From the NCBI RefSeq assembly GCF_024763615.1, contig NC_077223.1, forward strand, positions 53,630,627-53,694,626: a DNA stretch of 64,000 nt. The letters are read 5' to 3'. The position numbers and the translations under genes are program-made. The notes under the pieces are model-generated. The model saw nothing but the letters and a program-made list of their open reading frames with translations, searched no databases and was not told the DNA's origin. This document shows, in pieces, positions 35,222-47,084 of the stretch. Source of the DNA: Phlebotomus papatasi. Its lineage: Eukaryota > Arthropoda > Insecta > Diptera > Psychodidae. How positions within the stretch are numbered: position 1 is the stretch's first letter; every line of letters starts with the position of its first letter.

Positions 35222-35540
35222 AAATTATTATTATTTAATATTATTATGATATTTGTTACAATATCGTTTTATATTGCTGTTGTATCCCGTGTTAGAAGAA
35301 TATGCTAAGTCCATGGGTAGACCACCCAGGAGCGCCTTCCCCGTGATGTGGATGCTTCTTCCATGCCCCCGGAGTTGTTTGGGCAGAGGTGGTGCCCAAA
35401 TGTCACAGTGAAAATGCCTTTTTCTGAACATTCAGTTGTTTGCACCGGGTGGGACTCGAATTCACAACTGTGAGAGTCGAGTCAGAGATCTCATCCGCCC
35501 AAGACATAACAGTCTTACCAATTGCGCCACTGAGATCCCC
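35222..35540 (-). mobile_element. tRNA-derived SINE
   Basis: Read on the minus strand it starts GGGGATCTCAGTGGCGCAAT. The internal RNA polymerase III A box TGGCGCAATTGG lies at 35518-35529, and a B box with core ATTCGAGTC followed by CC lies at 35453-35461. A tRNA-unrelated body of about 200 bases follows and ends in an AAT-type tail (left side, 35222-35245). Length near 319 bp and a 5' tRNA-like head with an A-rich or AT-repeat 3' end define a SINE. A minus-strand frame across the body is incidental. No clear target duplication was found. Not identified to family. Confidence 0.8.
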
Positions 35541-37124
35541 AATAGTAGGTGAAATTGTTAAGAATTGCTTGTTATCTTAATTCATTTGCGTTGACCGTCT
35601 AGTCTAGAAATGGAAGGTAGCTTTGTTGTCCAGATTAGGGATTTCTTTATTTCTCTTTCTTCTAATGCATCCAATTTTACTATCTATTCATCTTGATTAT
35701 TATCTGTTAAGGTTTTCACGCCTTTTGCTTTCATCAATAGACTTCAGAACACTGTTTTACACTTATGATGCTTTTACTACTTACGATCGCCATAAAATAA
35801 TTTACACTCTGTAGTAGTAACAAAGAAAACACGTCTAATGTACTGGATGTTGAATTTCGGGGAGAGGGGGTTACTGAAAACTTGAAATCGATATCTCTTA
35901 CTGTTTACACTCCGGGCTGGTGACAAGGGTACCATGATGGGGTAGTTGTAAACACTGACCTTCATGTCTACACTATTTGGACTTACGTCTACCATTTCTT
36001 TAGTGAACAAAGATCTCTATAGTATCTTATATGAATTTATATAAGTCTACACCTATTGATACTTCAATTAATGAGAAAATAATATAATTATTATAAGTAA
36101 TCTCTGACATTATGCTGTAAAAGTGTGAAACTGTACGTGTACACGTGCTTTAAATCTCTGATTAATTCTGCAACCCCGATTCTGAAGTGATTTTTCTTTT
36201 AAATTACAGTTAACGGTTTGGCACCTTCAAAGGTTTTGAAATCTTTTAAAAGGGCCTTACTAAACCAGATTTTCTATCCCGAAGCGTTTAAACCTTGGAC
36301 GTGTTTCATTCAATCGATTGTCATTAATTTCTATTAAATTTTTAATGGACACAAAATTTCACACTATTAGAATCTAAAGTTTCTTAATAGCTCAAGTGTC
36401 GAGAAAAATGTGAAGAAAAAAGAAAAACAAAGAAGAAAAAATCGTCTCGGAAGAATCAAATAAACTTTCATTGGTAGAGATATCAAGCGACATTTCCGCA
36501 TTGAATAAATAATTTCCATGTTTCTCGAGTTTCTCTCCTCTTCGCCAATTTCTTATCTCATCGTAACATGTTTAATCGTTGGTTTTTACACCTTCTTTTC
36601 TCACTCGTTTTCTTTGCTGTTCTTCATGTTATACTGTTTGAGGATACTTTTGCTGTTTACAATGTGCCAAAGTGGTCGACTTTAAATTTCCATAATCTAA
36701 AAGGAGGATCGCAGATTATTAGCCACTAAATTTTAAAGATAATCCATTTTATTATTTTCCATATGCTCTTAGGTAAATTTATGGTTATATATTGCTTGAA
36801 ACTATGAACGGGTAGACGTGAGCTCAAATTTTTGATTTATTTTTAGATCACTCTTATCATTTAGTCGTCTATTTTTGCCGTACTAAACACTTTTTCTCAT
36901 GTTTCAACACAAAAAAGTCAAAGGTTGCGCTCTTCTTGATTACCATCTGTGTCAGATAAGTTAGTCATAAAATTATAAGCTCTGAAAGAAAAAAGTTATT
37001 AGATTGAAGTAAAATTATTAGGATTTTTTTTTTCTAAAGAGAAGTGTTTTTTTTTAAACTTCAACAGGTGAACTACTTTTGAACAATTTTGAAGGATGAA
37101 TAAACTTGGATTAGCTCTATATGT
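35541..37124. other. Intronic sequence, no gene seen
   Basis: The first bases (AATAGTAGGTGAAATTGTTAAGAAT) resemble the terminal hairpin of the long repeat at 15352; the rest is featureless AT-rich DNA. Frames at 35623 (+) and 35777 (-) are not convincing. Confidence 0.35.
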
Positions 37125-37353
37125 CCAAACACACTTACGACTTAAGCCGAGAAACGGTTTAACGTAATTTTAATAAAAATAATTATAAGATTGCATTTCC
37201 ATCAGTTTTTGACTAATCCGTCTTTCGCCTTAATGCAGGAAACGGCTTAGTTAGCGGGAAACTGATGGGAATTTAGCGAATTTCGTCACATCATATTTTG
37301 AATATAATTACGTTAGGCTGTCTCTCGGTTTAAGTCGTAAGTGTGTCTAGGGC
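37125..37353. repeat. Palindromic MITE (TTACGACTTAAGCCG family), long form, copy 4
   Basis: CCAAACACACTTACGACTT at the left and AAGTCGTAAGTGTGTCTAGG at the right, with the central GAAACGGCTTAGTTAGCGGG block. Confidence 0.8.
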
Positions 37354-39794
37354 TAAGTCATGCAAGTGTACTTTTCAATTAGAACAAAAATAAATTTGAA
37401 CAATTAAAGTTAGATCCGTTAGGTCCTATCCTGAATTATTTAAAAATGTATGAGCTACTCTTAAGCCTTTAGAAAAAATCAGGCCACTTCCAGACCTCAA
37501 AACAAAAAGAAAAACCTTCTTCATATCTAAGTTATTATTTAAACTTGAAATATATTTTTGGGTTTTTATGCTACTTTTATTTGCTAAAAATCTCAAAACC
37601 CATATACATGTTGATATGTCTGATGTAATTTCCAATGACACTGTTTTTTCTAATTTTTCTGACAACAAAAAAATATCCAGTAAAGTTCAACACTATTCTC
37701 ACAGAGAGAGTAAAGAGAAAGAGAAGGAGAAATAAACTTTTTGTACAGTCTGCGAGAAAACTTTTTCCAAACTTTTTTTTTTAATTCTCAAAGAGATTTT
37801 CCGGTGCCAAAAACTTTCTCTCTTGCAAAAACTATAAGTGTCAATTTTGGGTAGAAAACTTTTTATTTTTCTTTGACATCAACAACAAAAGTAGCCATGA
37901 CCCATGACATTTGAAGCGTTTAACTTTAAGAAATTAAAATGTTTATCTTTCCATAAAAGGCTTCACATTAACTGATTTACTTTGAGTCTCGGAAAGAGTT
38001 TTGAATAGAAAATGAAAATTAATGCGGAATATACTTTTGTTTTGTAAACATGTGTTTGATCAGTGAGAGTGAGTGAAATTTAGTTTTCGTCATCTTGCTT
38101 TTCTACAATTTCCAAAACATTATTTACGAAACAAAAGTTATTGTGTATTGAGCATAAGTGTTTTCTTATCACTTCTCAAAAGTTACCCAAAAAAATTTTA
38201 TCGATTTAAAAAAAAAAATTAGTTATTAGTAGTTTCGACCTTTGCATGAATCACCTACTAACTTCACTCCTTAACCGATTTTTAACTGACATTAATCTCA
38301 TTTACTTAGAAATGCACTGGTTTAAGTTGTGTGGTTTCTTAAAATTGAATAGGGCAGATCTCTAATTGCACCACTGTTATTTGTTGCATAATTTCGGTGT
38401 TACACTATAACAATTGGTCTTTGATGGTTGGAGATTCTTCCGGTTTCGCTGGGGGAGAAATTGCTAGGCACAAAGACATGATAAAAAGAAATTCACCAGT
38501 ATAAAATATATATGAGAAAGCTAACGGTGAAGCTTGATCTCTATTTTTCCTCTTTTATTTTCATATAAACCATTTCTACTCCTTCTCTCGCGTATTTCTT
38601 CGCGAGCAGAACTTGAAAATTGAGTTCAACACACAAGTACAACGAGCATAGGTTGCCAGTTGCCACACATAAATACATTCAAATGAAAATGTAATGACGA
38701 GAAATACAAGAAATTCATTTCGTGCTACAAGAACTGCCGCTCTATGGCTGTAAATTTTCCTTTTAGTCAGTGAATTTGTTGGCAAGTGACCCATTTCTGC
38801 TTTATAGGTGCAGAGAACGAAGATGAATTTCTTTATTTGGTTATTCATTCTTTTTTTTTTGTTATTTCATTTATTATACAAAATATTAAATACTGCATTT
38901 TAAAAATTATTCGGCAGTTAATTAGCCATCTTTTTCGGTTCACAACCGGTCAACACAGGTAGCGTCCATCGCGCAAAACCCTAAATTACTAGAAGTCTAT
39001 TATTATTGTTTTCCTCTCATGGAATCAGTACAAAAAGTACGAACAAAACAAACTAAAAAGAAAAAGAAAAAAAAAAACAGAAAAATTGGCTGAGAAATAT
39101 TGAAGAAATAAATCTCTATCTCGCGAACGTAGCAAGAAATGTAATAAATCCAGTAACGGGAACTTTAAATTGATATTTTGTTCACAGAGTTTTTTCCTCT
39201 CTTCTCTTATGTTTCTCATTTTCACTGTCTTATTCTTTATTCTTCTCCATTCGTCTTTTGCCCATAAGAAATGAAGTCCAATTGATTGAATGATGCACTG
39301 CTGGGAAAAATTGTGAAATTTTATGTTGAATGTCACCCTGTGCAATTGAAAGTTTTATGAAATTGCAACTGTCCATAACCTATTGACTGACCTTGACCCA
39401 CAAAAAAAAAACACCCACGCCGTCGTGTAATCTCATTTTTCACCATCTCGGCACAATTAAAAAATGACATAGGGCAGACAAAAACACGATGATACAGTGG
39501 AAAATCCTCTGGTGAAACGACAGTTGAGAAGGGAGAAATGGCATACAAATGAATTTCACCCAATTTGTTACCGGATATTCTGCAATTTATTTCTCTTGAC
39601 AGTTTCTTTGCTTTTTCCTGCTAAAACATTCGCACGAAATTAATAGTGCTGTGTGTGTGTTTTATTTCATGCAGACGATATCAAAGGTGCTTAAATTTTA
39701 GGGATTTCAGATTTCTGACCTGATTTTCTGAATAATTTTAAAAGGGCAGCATGGTACTAGTCAAAATAAATTGGTTTCTGAGCTTAATGTGGTG
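37354..39794. other. Intronic sequence, no gene seen
   Basis: Frames of 76-106 codons on the minus strand at 37426, 38576, 39025 and 39333 show no domain, codon bias or splice partners. Confidence 0.4.
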
Positions 39795-39920
39795 GATAGA
39801 CCTACGGTTTAAGACGATAGATGGCTTAGGTTAAAAATAATCGAAATAATAATTAGACTACATTCCCATCAGTTACCCACTAAGCCGTCTCTCGGCTTAA
39901 GTCATAAATGTGTTTAGGGC
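39795..39920. repeat. Palindromic MITE (TTAAGCCG family), short form, copy 2
   Basis: Shares AATAATTAGACTACATTCCC and CACTAAGCCGTCTCTCGGC with the short copy at 22433. The right end ATGTGTTTAGGGC matches the long-form terminus. Confidence 0.7.
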
Positions 39921-40127
39921 ATTATGGCATACACATTGTGAGAATTTTTTTGACCAAATAGAGCATTTTGACACTTCAATACGATTTACATAAACAATTG
40001 CAGGCATTTTTCTTCAAATTATTCTAATAACAAAATTTCACAACGTGTAGTGACCCGAATGGTCTCTATGCGCACACTATAAGACATTTCCGTCAATCAG
40101 CTATATTTGACATGTTAAATAAATTAA

Positions 40128-40267
40128 TTAGTCTAGACATAATGAAATTTAGATAAATCCTTGTTTTGTTTATCTTAAATTACATTACGTCAAAACTCAG
40201 CATCCTTTAGAAATATGCGAATAACGTTTTCAATGTAGCTCCAGTTCAATGCAAGTGCACCTCCCCC
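40128..40267. repeat. Half copy of the GGGGGAGGTGGGG foldback family
   Basis: TCCTTTAGAAATATGCGAA and a diverged arm ending CACCTCCCCCTA match the right half of the elements at 29588 and 40311. The left arm is missing. Confidence 0.6.
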
Positions 40268-40310
40268 TATCGACATTCATGTCAAAACTATGTTTACAAA
40301 ACCAAAGTTA

Positions 40311-40531
40311 GGGGGAGGTGGGGGCTACTTTGAGCTGTGGGGCTACATTGATATTTTTTTTTACCTATTTCTAAATGAAGTTGCTCCTTTCAATTATTTT
40401 TTTATATTCACAATTGTTTTGTCTATCCAGATTACATCATGTTAAAAGTTAAAAGCCAATTTCTCTTAGAAATATGCGAAAAAATCGTATAACGATGTAA
40501 CCCCACAGCTCAGAGTAGCCCCACCTCCCCC
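40311..40531. repeat. TA-flanked foldback (GGGGGAGGTGGGG family), copy 3
   Basis: TA on both sides. GGGGGAGGTGGGGGCTAC at the left and GTAGCCCCACCTCCCCC at the right. The loop matches the copy at 29588 in the same orientation. Confidence 0.88.
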
Positions 40532-41667
40532 TACTGTGCGTTGCCTATTGCAATAAATCTATTTTGTTTTGAAATTTTGCTTAGTTAGAATATATAATGA
40601 AATGGCACTTAAAAAACTACATCTGCATGTCACATTAATTCAGGTAAACTCTAGAATCTATGCAGGTACACATAACGCATAATTATTTAAGTTATAAAGT
40701 TTGAGATGTAAAAGTCGTTAAATTACTAACCATTTCTATCTCATTTATTTAAATTATGCAGGAAGGAATCAGTAATTAGAAAAGCTATAATTGCTTGCAA
40801 GAAACACTCATAGTAAGATACCTTAATTACCATATTCAAATATATTTATGAAAATCAAAACTAACGCTCATAATTCCAACGGTTTGTCTCATGACAAGCT
40901 TAAATGGCGAGCATATCAATTTGATAGCGCATGTATATATGGAATCGTTTATTCTGTTAATAAGGTTCCTGTGACGAAATCGCGTGTCATTGAAGTTCAA
41001 AGATAGAGGCGTCATACTCTAAATTGAAGGCAAACTCAATAAACAAGCTACAAAAAGAATGAAAAAAACTGCCACTGATAAGTCGTCAGAGATTGTGAAG
41101 CACCAATCAGCAGTTTCTCCTAAGGAATAATGAAACTTGAATCGTGAAAATGCTATTTAAGCATCAAAAAAAAAAACAATAATGGCGAATGAAAATTCGC
41201 GGAAAGCTCGAAATTGGGAATTCAAATACTTCTTTTTAGGTGTAAATTGGTTTGTGACTAATTTTAATCGGTGTAATACATACTAAATTTACAACAATAT
41301 GCTAGAAAATTAATAATTGAAAAAATAATCCTAAAGTAGATTGATATTAAAAAAAATGCAAGATGACGAATTTACCAATTGTATCGCACTTCTACGATTT
41401 GAGTAGCATTTCAGGATTTTTTTGATTATTTAAGAATTAAAGCATTTTGTCACTTGTAGATTCTGGTTTTATTTCAAAAAGTTCGTACTAAAAATTGTCC
41501 GTAATTTCAGTTTTTTTTTCAAACCCGTATTTGCTGTATAAGCGAAAGCGTCAAGATTGTCTTCAAATAAATTAGTAAAAGAGTGGCATTTTTTTTTAAA
41601 AATATTTTTCCCTGGAAGTAACTCAGATGATAATAAAAAGGTAATTAAGTACGAAAATCAATTTGGT
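40532..41667. other. Intronic sequence, no gene seen
   Basis: AT-rich. A CAG|GTAAAC juxtaposition occurs near 40645 without a good pyrimidine tract. Confidence 0.4.
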
Positions 41668-41801
41668 TTAACCCTTTAAGAACGATTAGGTCACCGTGGT
41701 GATCCAAAAATGAAATTTTTCCTACGGCCATCTAAAGTTGTTTTTCTCCCTAAAGTCGGAAAAAAAAATTTTTCTGACCCCAATTTTTGACCTTCTTGTC
41801 C
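41668..41801. repeat. TTAA-class MITE, CCCTTTAA family, right end lost
   Basis: TTAA followed by CCCTTTAAGAACGATTAGG, a near-palindrome TCACCGTGGTGA, and CCAATTTTTGACCTTCTTG. It matches the element at 56923 base for base in long stretches but lacks its closing TTAAAGGG. Confidence 0.6.
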
Positions 41802-42049
41802 ATTTATTTTATATTTCAATGTGTGACTGAAATTAAGTATGTATAATAGTGACACTTTAGAAAATTTTGTAAATAAATATTTTAAAAGCAAAAATTGTGT
41901 TTAATATGAAATGAATATTTCAAACTTGATCCAACATAATACGTCATTTGTAAAAAGTTCCACTTAAAATATTAATGAAAAACTATACTTTAATGCTTCA
42001 AAGATTCTATCTTAAAACACTCAGATGCTAAAGTTGCCAATAAAATAGC

Positions 42050-42265
42050 GGAAGTGCGATACTTAAGTCGACCAATTCTTCGACTCGACCGGTGGGTCTT
42101 TTTTGAATGTTTGATAATTACTGTCAAATTGTCACTGATTCGTATTATTTGAATAATTGACCTATTAATGTTAGACCATACACTAAATATTATATAAATA
42201 TAAATAAATTGTATAAATAACTCTGCCGGTCGAGTTGAGGAACCGGTCGACTAAGGACACTTTAC
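42050..42265. repeat. MITE (AAGTCGACCGG termini)
   Basis: CTTAAGTCGACCAATTCTTC and CGACTCGACCGGTGGG on the left are mirrored by CTGCCGGTCGAGTTGAGG and ACCGGTCGACTAAGG on the right. The outer bases GAAGTG and CACTTTAC pair loosely. Single copy in the window. Confidence 0.65.
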
Positions 42266-42284
42266 CTTACATTATTTCGATTCC

Positions 42285-42496
42285 TTATATGGGCTTCAGA
42301 CCTAAGGTTTAGTCATGTGGCTTAACTTCTCAAAATTCTTATCAATCTAGATTTTTTGGAAAATTATCATTTAAGATTGGACAACATGGGCAAATAATTC
42401 TTTAAATTAAAACAAAAAAAAAACAATAAAATTGGCTGCTATTTTGAATTTTTAGACTATCGGGAACTGAACTAAACCTTACGTCTGAAGCCGGCC
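42285..42496. repeat. MITE (GGGCTTCAGACCTAAGG family), tandem copy 1
   Basis: TTATATGGGCTTCAGACC at the left and ACGTCTGAAGCCGGCCTTA at the right are inverted. The next copy begins immediately. Confidence 0.75.
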
Positions 42497-42705
42497 TTAT
42501 ACGGGCTTCAGACCTAAGGCTTAACCATCTGGATTAACTGCTCCAATTCCTCATTAAGCATGATTTTTTAGGAAATTGTTGTTTAGGATTAAATATTAAG
42601 GGCAAATGATACATTATATTTCAAAAAATCAATAAAATTGCTTGTTATTAAGATTTTTGAGATCTTCGGGAACTGGGCAAAACCTCCAGTCTTAAGCCGG
42701 CATTA
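42497..42705. repeat. MITE (GGGCTTCAGACCTAAGG family), tandem copy 2
   Basis: TTATACGGGCTTCAGACC at the left and CCAGTCTTAAGCCGGCATTA at the right. The body parallels copy 1 (GATTTTTTAGGAAATTGTTG, GGGCAAATGATACATTA). Adjacent head-to-tail copies share the junction TTA. Confidence 0.75.
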
Positions 42706-42762
42706 CTTTCCCATGGATTGTATAGTATATAATATGATAGAATTTTGGAAGTTTTACTAAAT

Positions 42763-42891
42763 CAGGGATGTGCAAGAACCGTTGAAACCGAATAAACGTC
42801 AAAATAGGTTTGTTCAGATAGCGTTTTGACCATTGACGTACAAATTTCATTTAACGTTTGTTCGGTTTGAAACGATTCTTGCACACCTCTG
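42763..42891. repeat. hAT-type MITE, 129 bp, perfect 8-bp target duplication
   Basis: Ends CAGGGATGTGCAAGAA and TTCTTGCACACCTCTG, flanked by TACTAAAT at 42755-42762 and 42892-42899. The inner arms pair further (ACCGAATAAACGT with ACGTTTGTTCGGT). The 8-bp duplication and CAGGG start are the hAT signature. No coding capacity. Confidence 0.9.
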
Positions 42892-42899
42892 TACTAAAT

Positions 42900-43887
42900 A
42901 ATTGATGTAACGCTGTTTGTGCTCACTTCAATCAATTTTGCATTAATAGCAAGTCTCAAAAACTGCTCAAACGGTTGTTTTCATTTTTTGATATGTTTAA
43001 AAGATTGTCTAGACTATAGAGACATTTTTTATACATTTAATTTATGAAGTCTGATCCTACCATCAAACTGATTTTTATGGTCGAAATTTTAATTAGCTTT
43101 TGAGAGTGTATTTAATGTGACCAATTGGAACAAATTCAATTAAAAAGTCTTTATATTTCGAAATTTAAATCTGCTTCACCGGCTACGAACCGATAAAATT
43201 AATTTTTGTCCGATATTCAATTGCATTACTTCTAATGCAGTTTCGAGCTGGATTTTTGGTAATTGGTGAATTCATTTTATTTCAATTTCCATTTTATAGA
43301 GTTCGATCTTCTATATTATGAATACTGTGAACACTCTCAAAAATTTTGAAGCGCTAAATTACTTTATTTAAACAAAAAAATTATGTGAAATCAATTTTTG
43401 TTACTCATAGCAGTTAGAGCATTCCACAAAGCTGGTGCGCTTTGCCATATTTATTTTGTCTGGATTTACTCAAAAGTTTCTTAATTTGGCAATTTCATAG
43501 TCTCAATTTTATAAAATTTACACTCTCAATCTCAATTTTAATATGCTGAACACGAGATAAGGTATCACATTTCATTGTAGCTCCAACTTTTGTTTTGATT
43601 CTCTTTTACTTTCATTTCATTGCATGGTTATGTAAGACAATTCAGAAAGATTTCACCTTTCAGTTGCATTTTCAAGTTTGTACCAGGAAGTTCATACCAA
43701 CAAATTGAGGAGCTTTTACGGAAAATTGACTCCATTGAAAGTATTTCAATGTCGTTTAATTATAAGTTTTTAGTGGAATTAGAAACAGATTAATATTTTG
43801 TTCATGTTCATTTTATCTAATGTTTAAAATAAATTCCAGTTAAACATTTGGAAGCGACAATTTTCAGACATGGAAAAGTTTGCATTC
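42900..43887. other. Intronic sequence, no gene seen
   Basis: AT-rich, nothing recognised. Confidence 0.4.
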
Positions 43888-44294
43888 AGGGGTTACGTGG
43901 GTCCTGCAGACTAAAAAAAACAGCATATTTTTTTACATCTTTTTTTTTCGACCAAATGAAAAATTTATTCAATTCTAGCTCTTTAGCATATAAAATTTAA
44001 CTATATTTTATGAAATTTTCATTTCAACATTTTAAAAATTCAGCCGTTTAGTCCTGATTTTTGGAGACGGTTTTTTTTTTAAGAAAAAAAAAAACATACT
44101 CTTCGGTGGACAAGATTTCTTAGAGTGTTTTCGTCTGACGTTAAAAAAAACTAATTATTTCCTGTTAACTGATAGCTTAAACCCATATTTTTATATGCTT
44201 AAAAATTTAATTAAAAATAAAACTTTATTATTTTGTAAAAGAAAAGATAGAGAAAATACGGCATTTTCCATTCTTTTTGACCCACGTAACCCCT
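43888..44294. repeat. Foldback (AGGGGTTACGTGGGT termini)
   Basis: AGGGGTTACGTGGGTC at the left and GACCCACGTAACCCCT at the right are exact complements, 407 bases overall. The interior is AT-rich with no frame. No certain target duplication. Confidence 0.75.
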
Positions 44295-44503
44295 TAAAGT
44301 ATTCAGTAAACAACAATATAAATTAATTAATCTGGTTTAGATTTTATGGTCTGTGATGAGGCTTAAATTCTGCTGAATTATATCTCTTAATTTCTTGATA
44401 TCATATAAAGCTATAATATTTCTCGATTAGAAGCAGAAAATATTTGGTTTTGCAAAAATTTAAAATAATAATGGTGCCAAATCATTACCACATAAAGGAA
44501 CTA

Positions 44504-44718
44504 GGGGAAAGTGCTCTCCCTTCGAACGTACATACCTTCGAATAATGTGAATTTCTTTTGTTTTTCGCAAGAGATTTACATTAAATTGTCACGGAATTAT
44601 CAACAATTGATGATAAGCCAACTAATATTTAATAAAAGTGTGTAAGTCGCTTAGGAAAACTAACAGAAAATTCACATTATTCGAAGGCATGAACGTACGA
44701 AGGGAGAGTACTTTCCCC
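44504..44718. repeat. TA-flanked foldback (GGGGAAAGTGCTCTCCC family)
   Basis: TA on both sides. GGGGAAAGTGCTCTCCCTTC at the left pairs with GAAGGGAGAGTACTTTCCCC at the right, then CCTTCGAATAATGTGAATTT pairs with its complement inside. Confidence 0.88.
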
Positions 44719-44849
44719 TACGCCATCTCTAACCATGTTACCAAGTCTTTATTCTATGCGATGTATACCTCTAACACCAAAAGATTTCTAAAAACGTTAA
44801 AAGGATTCAAAATATAAACCTGAAACACATAGGGATCGCTCTACCACCT

Positions 44850-45256
44850 AACCTATATATTGTGTGCGTTTTTCTATAAATATGATACTGGCCTCGGCCA
44901 GAGTGCGTGGACTTCTGGTCCCGAGAGCTCACTCGAACCAGTATTCGCGAACATTTTTTGTTGATGGGATTGTTCTTTACAACTCTCTCCCTGTGAGTGC
45001 TAGAATCTCACAGGATGGGATTGCAAGGCACTATCAGTCTAGGTCAGATGAGAGTTAGGAACATTTTTTTTTTCTTTCTCTATGCAATTTTTTTTCTTTG
45101 GTACTTTCCCTTTTCTCTTTTGCTCATTCTTCATTTTATATGTAATAAGAATGTAATTTTGCTCTTTTCACTCTTTTTTTTCTTTTTTATCAAACAATGT
45201 AAAAGGGGCGGACCCTATCTGTTTGAGAGAAATAAATATCAATATCAATATCAATA
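44850..45256 (+). pseudogene. 3' end of a LINE (Jockey/CR1 group) with ATATCA tail
   Basis: Frame 44864-45058 ends the RT protein: ASARVRGLLVPRAHSNQYSR, then TFFVDGIVLYNSLP. The pattern P..RS..Y..SFF..GI.LWN.LP is the conserved C-terminal motif of Jockey/LOA-type reverse transcriptases. A 3' UTR follows and ends in AATATCAATATCAATATC repeats. Only the last few percent of the element remains, so it is a dead-on-arrival copy. Confidence 0.8.
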
Positions 45257-46753
45257 AATCTAATTTACATACACTTATTTAGAGTTATCAAACAATAAAG
45301 TTTCACATTTAAACACTTTTAAGGCAGTAGATGAGCCTTATGGCTTAACTTTTCAATATAATCTGAAACCCATGTTACAAAAAGGTTAATGGTTAACATT
45401 GACATTTTCGTATATATTTTCGTGTGATTTGTTTTAAGCTACAATGATTTTAGTTTAATTGGATTCAATAAACTCTGTTAGTGTAAATTTATCTTTTATT
45501 CTTGATTATGTAAATTCATAAAACTTTGGCCTGTTAAACATAAATTTAAATTTAAAGCCAAATATATATTTTCTCAATTGTTACCTTTAGGCTCTATCAT
45601 TAGCATAGTCTATTACTTAGAAATATGTCCTTCTGTGGTGTGCAAACAAAAATGATTAGTCTCTCACTGGATATCTCTGCGTAAACAATTTTCAGCATTT
45701 CCTTTTGCGTCTCCGTTCTTTTTTCTCTGACTCACAGAATAAACATATGAAAGTATATCGAAGAGAAAAATTAATTACAAATGCGGCCATTCACCTAGTT
45801 TAGAATTAATTGCTTCCGCGATGCGAGGATTTTTTTGGGGGGTTTTCAAGTAGACGCAACTCTTCAATTTCCTTCTAAATTTTATATGGAGTGTTTTCTT
45901 CAATTCGCTTATTGAGCATTTTACAGTCAATTCACTTATTCCTCTTTGTCATCCCACCTTCGCAAGTAAATTGGCTTCACACTCGAAATTCTTACGTCAC
46001 GCGAGTAACTGACCTAGAAAGTTGTGTTGGCAGAGTGTATATTGGCTACATTTTGCTGTGCAAAATACATTTAAACTATTTTTGCCGCCTTTCCACTGCT
46101 CCATCCGATTTAGAATTTATTGTGGAATTATGTGGCTTTTATGGGAATCTAATAGAAATGTGGGATTTTATTCAGCACTTTAACTTTTAAATTTAAAATA
46201 CTAAAATTCATTCGTATAAGAATACGAGATTTATTCAGTTGGATTTTTTTTTAAAATTGTTTAGCAAAATTTCTCAAGATTGTCACATCAATTTAATAAA
46301 ATGAATTTCTTCTTATCGTCTTACTGGGAAATAAATTGTTCCCTTGATCTCTCAATTGGCCATAATCTTGACATTTTTTCCACGCATTCTCTCTTTCTCA
46401 AAAGGCTCCCAGAGTATTTATCACCAAGCAAAGTGTACAAAATACTCAAGATTAAAATGCACAGTGTGTGGATTGTGGAAGAATTGGAAAAAATATAAAT
46501 TATTGATAAATGTGCTGCACGAGTGTACGATTTTCCTTCCTTGATGATTTTTCTACATTCTTTCGACATTTGTTATCTTAAGATTATTGTTGATGACTTA
46601 ATGAATATTACACTTTTGGTTAAAGCAATACAAGAATGTCATAATGCTTCCTTTTTGTGGAACTTAGAAGTCAAATTTGCATTATTAACTAAAGCCTCTG
46701 TCTTTGGATCTAAACTGACACGAACACTGACACTTCGTTAGCCGAAACAACCC
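45257..46753. other. Intronic sequence, no gene seen
   Basis: Overlapping frames of 66-99 codons at 45891-46741 on both strands lack coding evidence. The relatively long open frames reflect a locally higher GC content. Confidence 0.35.
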
Positions 46754-46845
46754 AGCGAACACAGTTAACTAAAAAAAAGGCAGTGTTTTCAGCATATTTT
46801 TGCTGAAAACGCTGCTTTTTTTTTTAGATAAGTGTACTCATCGCT
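46754..46845. repeat. 92-nt foldback of pre-miRNA size
   Basis: AGCGA and TCGCT pair at the base, A8 with T10 in the middle, and GCAGTGTTTTCAGCA with TGCTGAAAACGCTGC at the tip around a 6-base loop. It could be a tiny MITE or a hairpin RNA precursor. The stem is A/T-rich and strand is unknown. Confidence 0.5.
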
Positions 46846-47029
46846 AAGAACTCACTTCAATTTGCATTCCGAAATATCATTTGGGATAAAAAAAATGTGC
46901 CTGCGGAAAAGCGATCGCAGCGCCGCAAAGGACACAATACAAAAAATGAATCTTTACGGGACTATTTAAATCCAAAGACAATGCTAAAGGTGAATGTAAA
47001 TATAAATTAAAAATAATAATTCTATATTT

Positions 47030-47073
47030 CAATCTATGTTAACCTTAATATTAATTAAGGTTAACATAGATTG
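47030..47073. repeat. Perfect 44-bp palindrome with 4-bp spacer
   Basis: CAATCTATGTTAACCTTAAT, ATTA, then its exact reverse complement. It lies just upstream of the LINE fragment. Confidence 0.95.
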
Positions 47074-47084
47074 GTTAAAATAGA

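Noticed and set aside
37044..37075. CAACAG|GTGAAC after a T run
   Set aside because: The T run is separated by AAACTTCAA and the donor lacks the G at +5; marginal.
40628..40655. TTCAG|GTAAAC as a second ratchet point
   Set aside because: The preceding bases are not pyrimidine-rich and no branch site stands out; much weaker than 33187.
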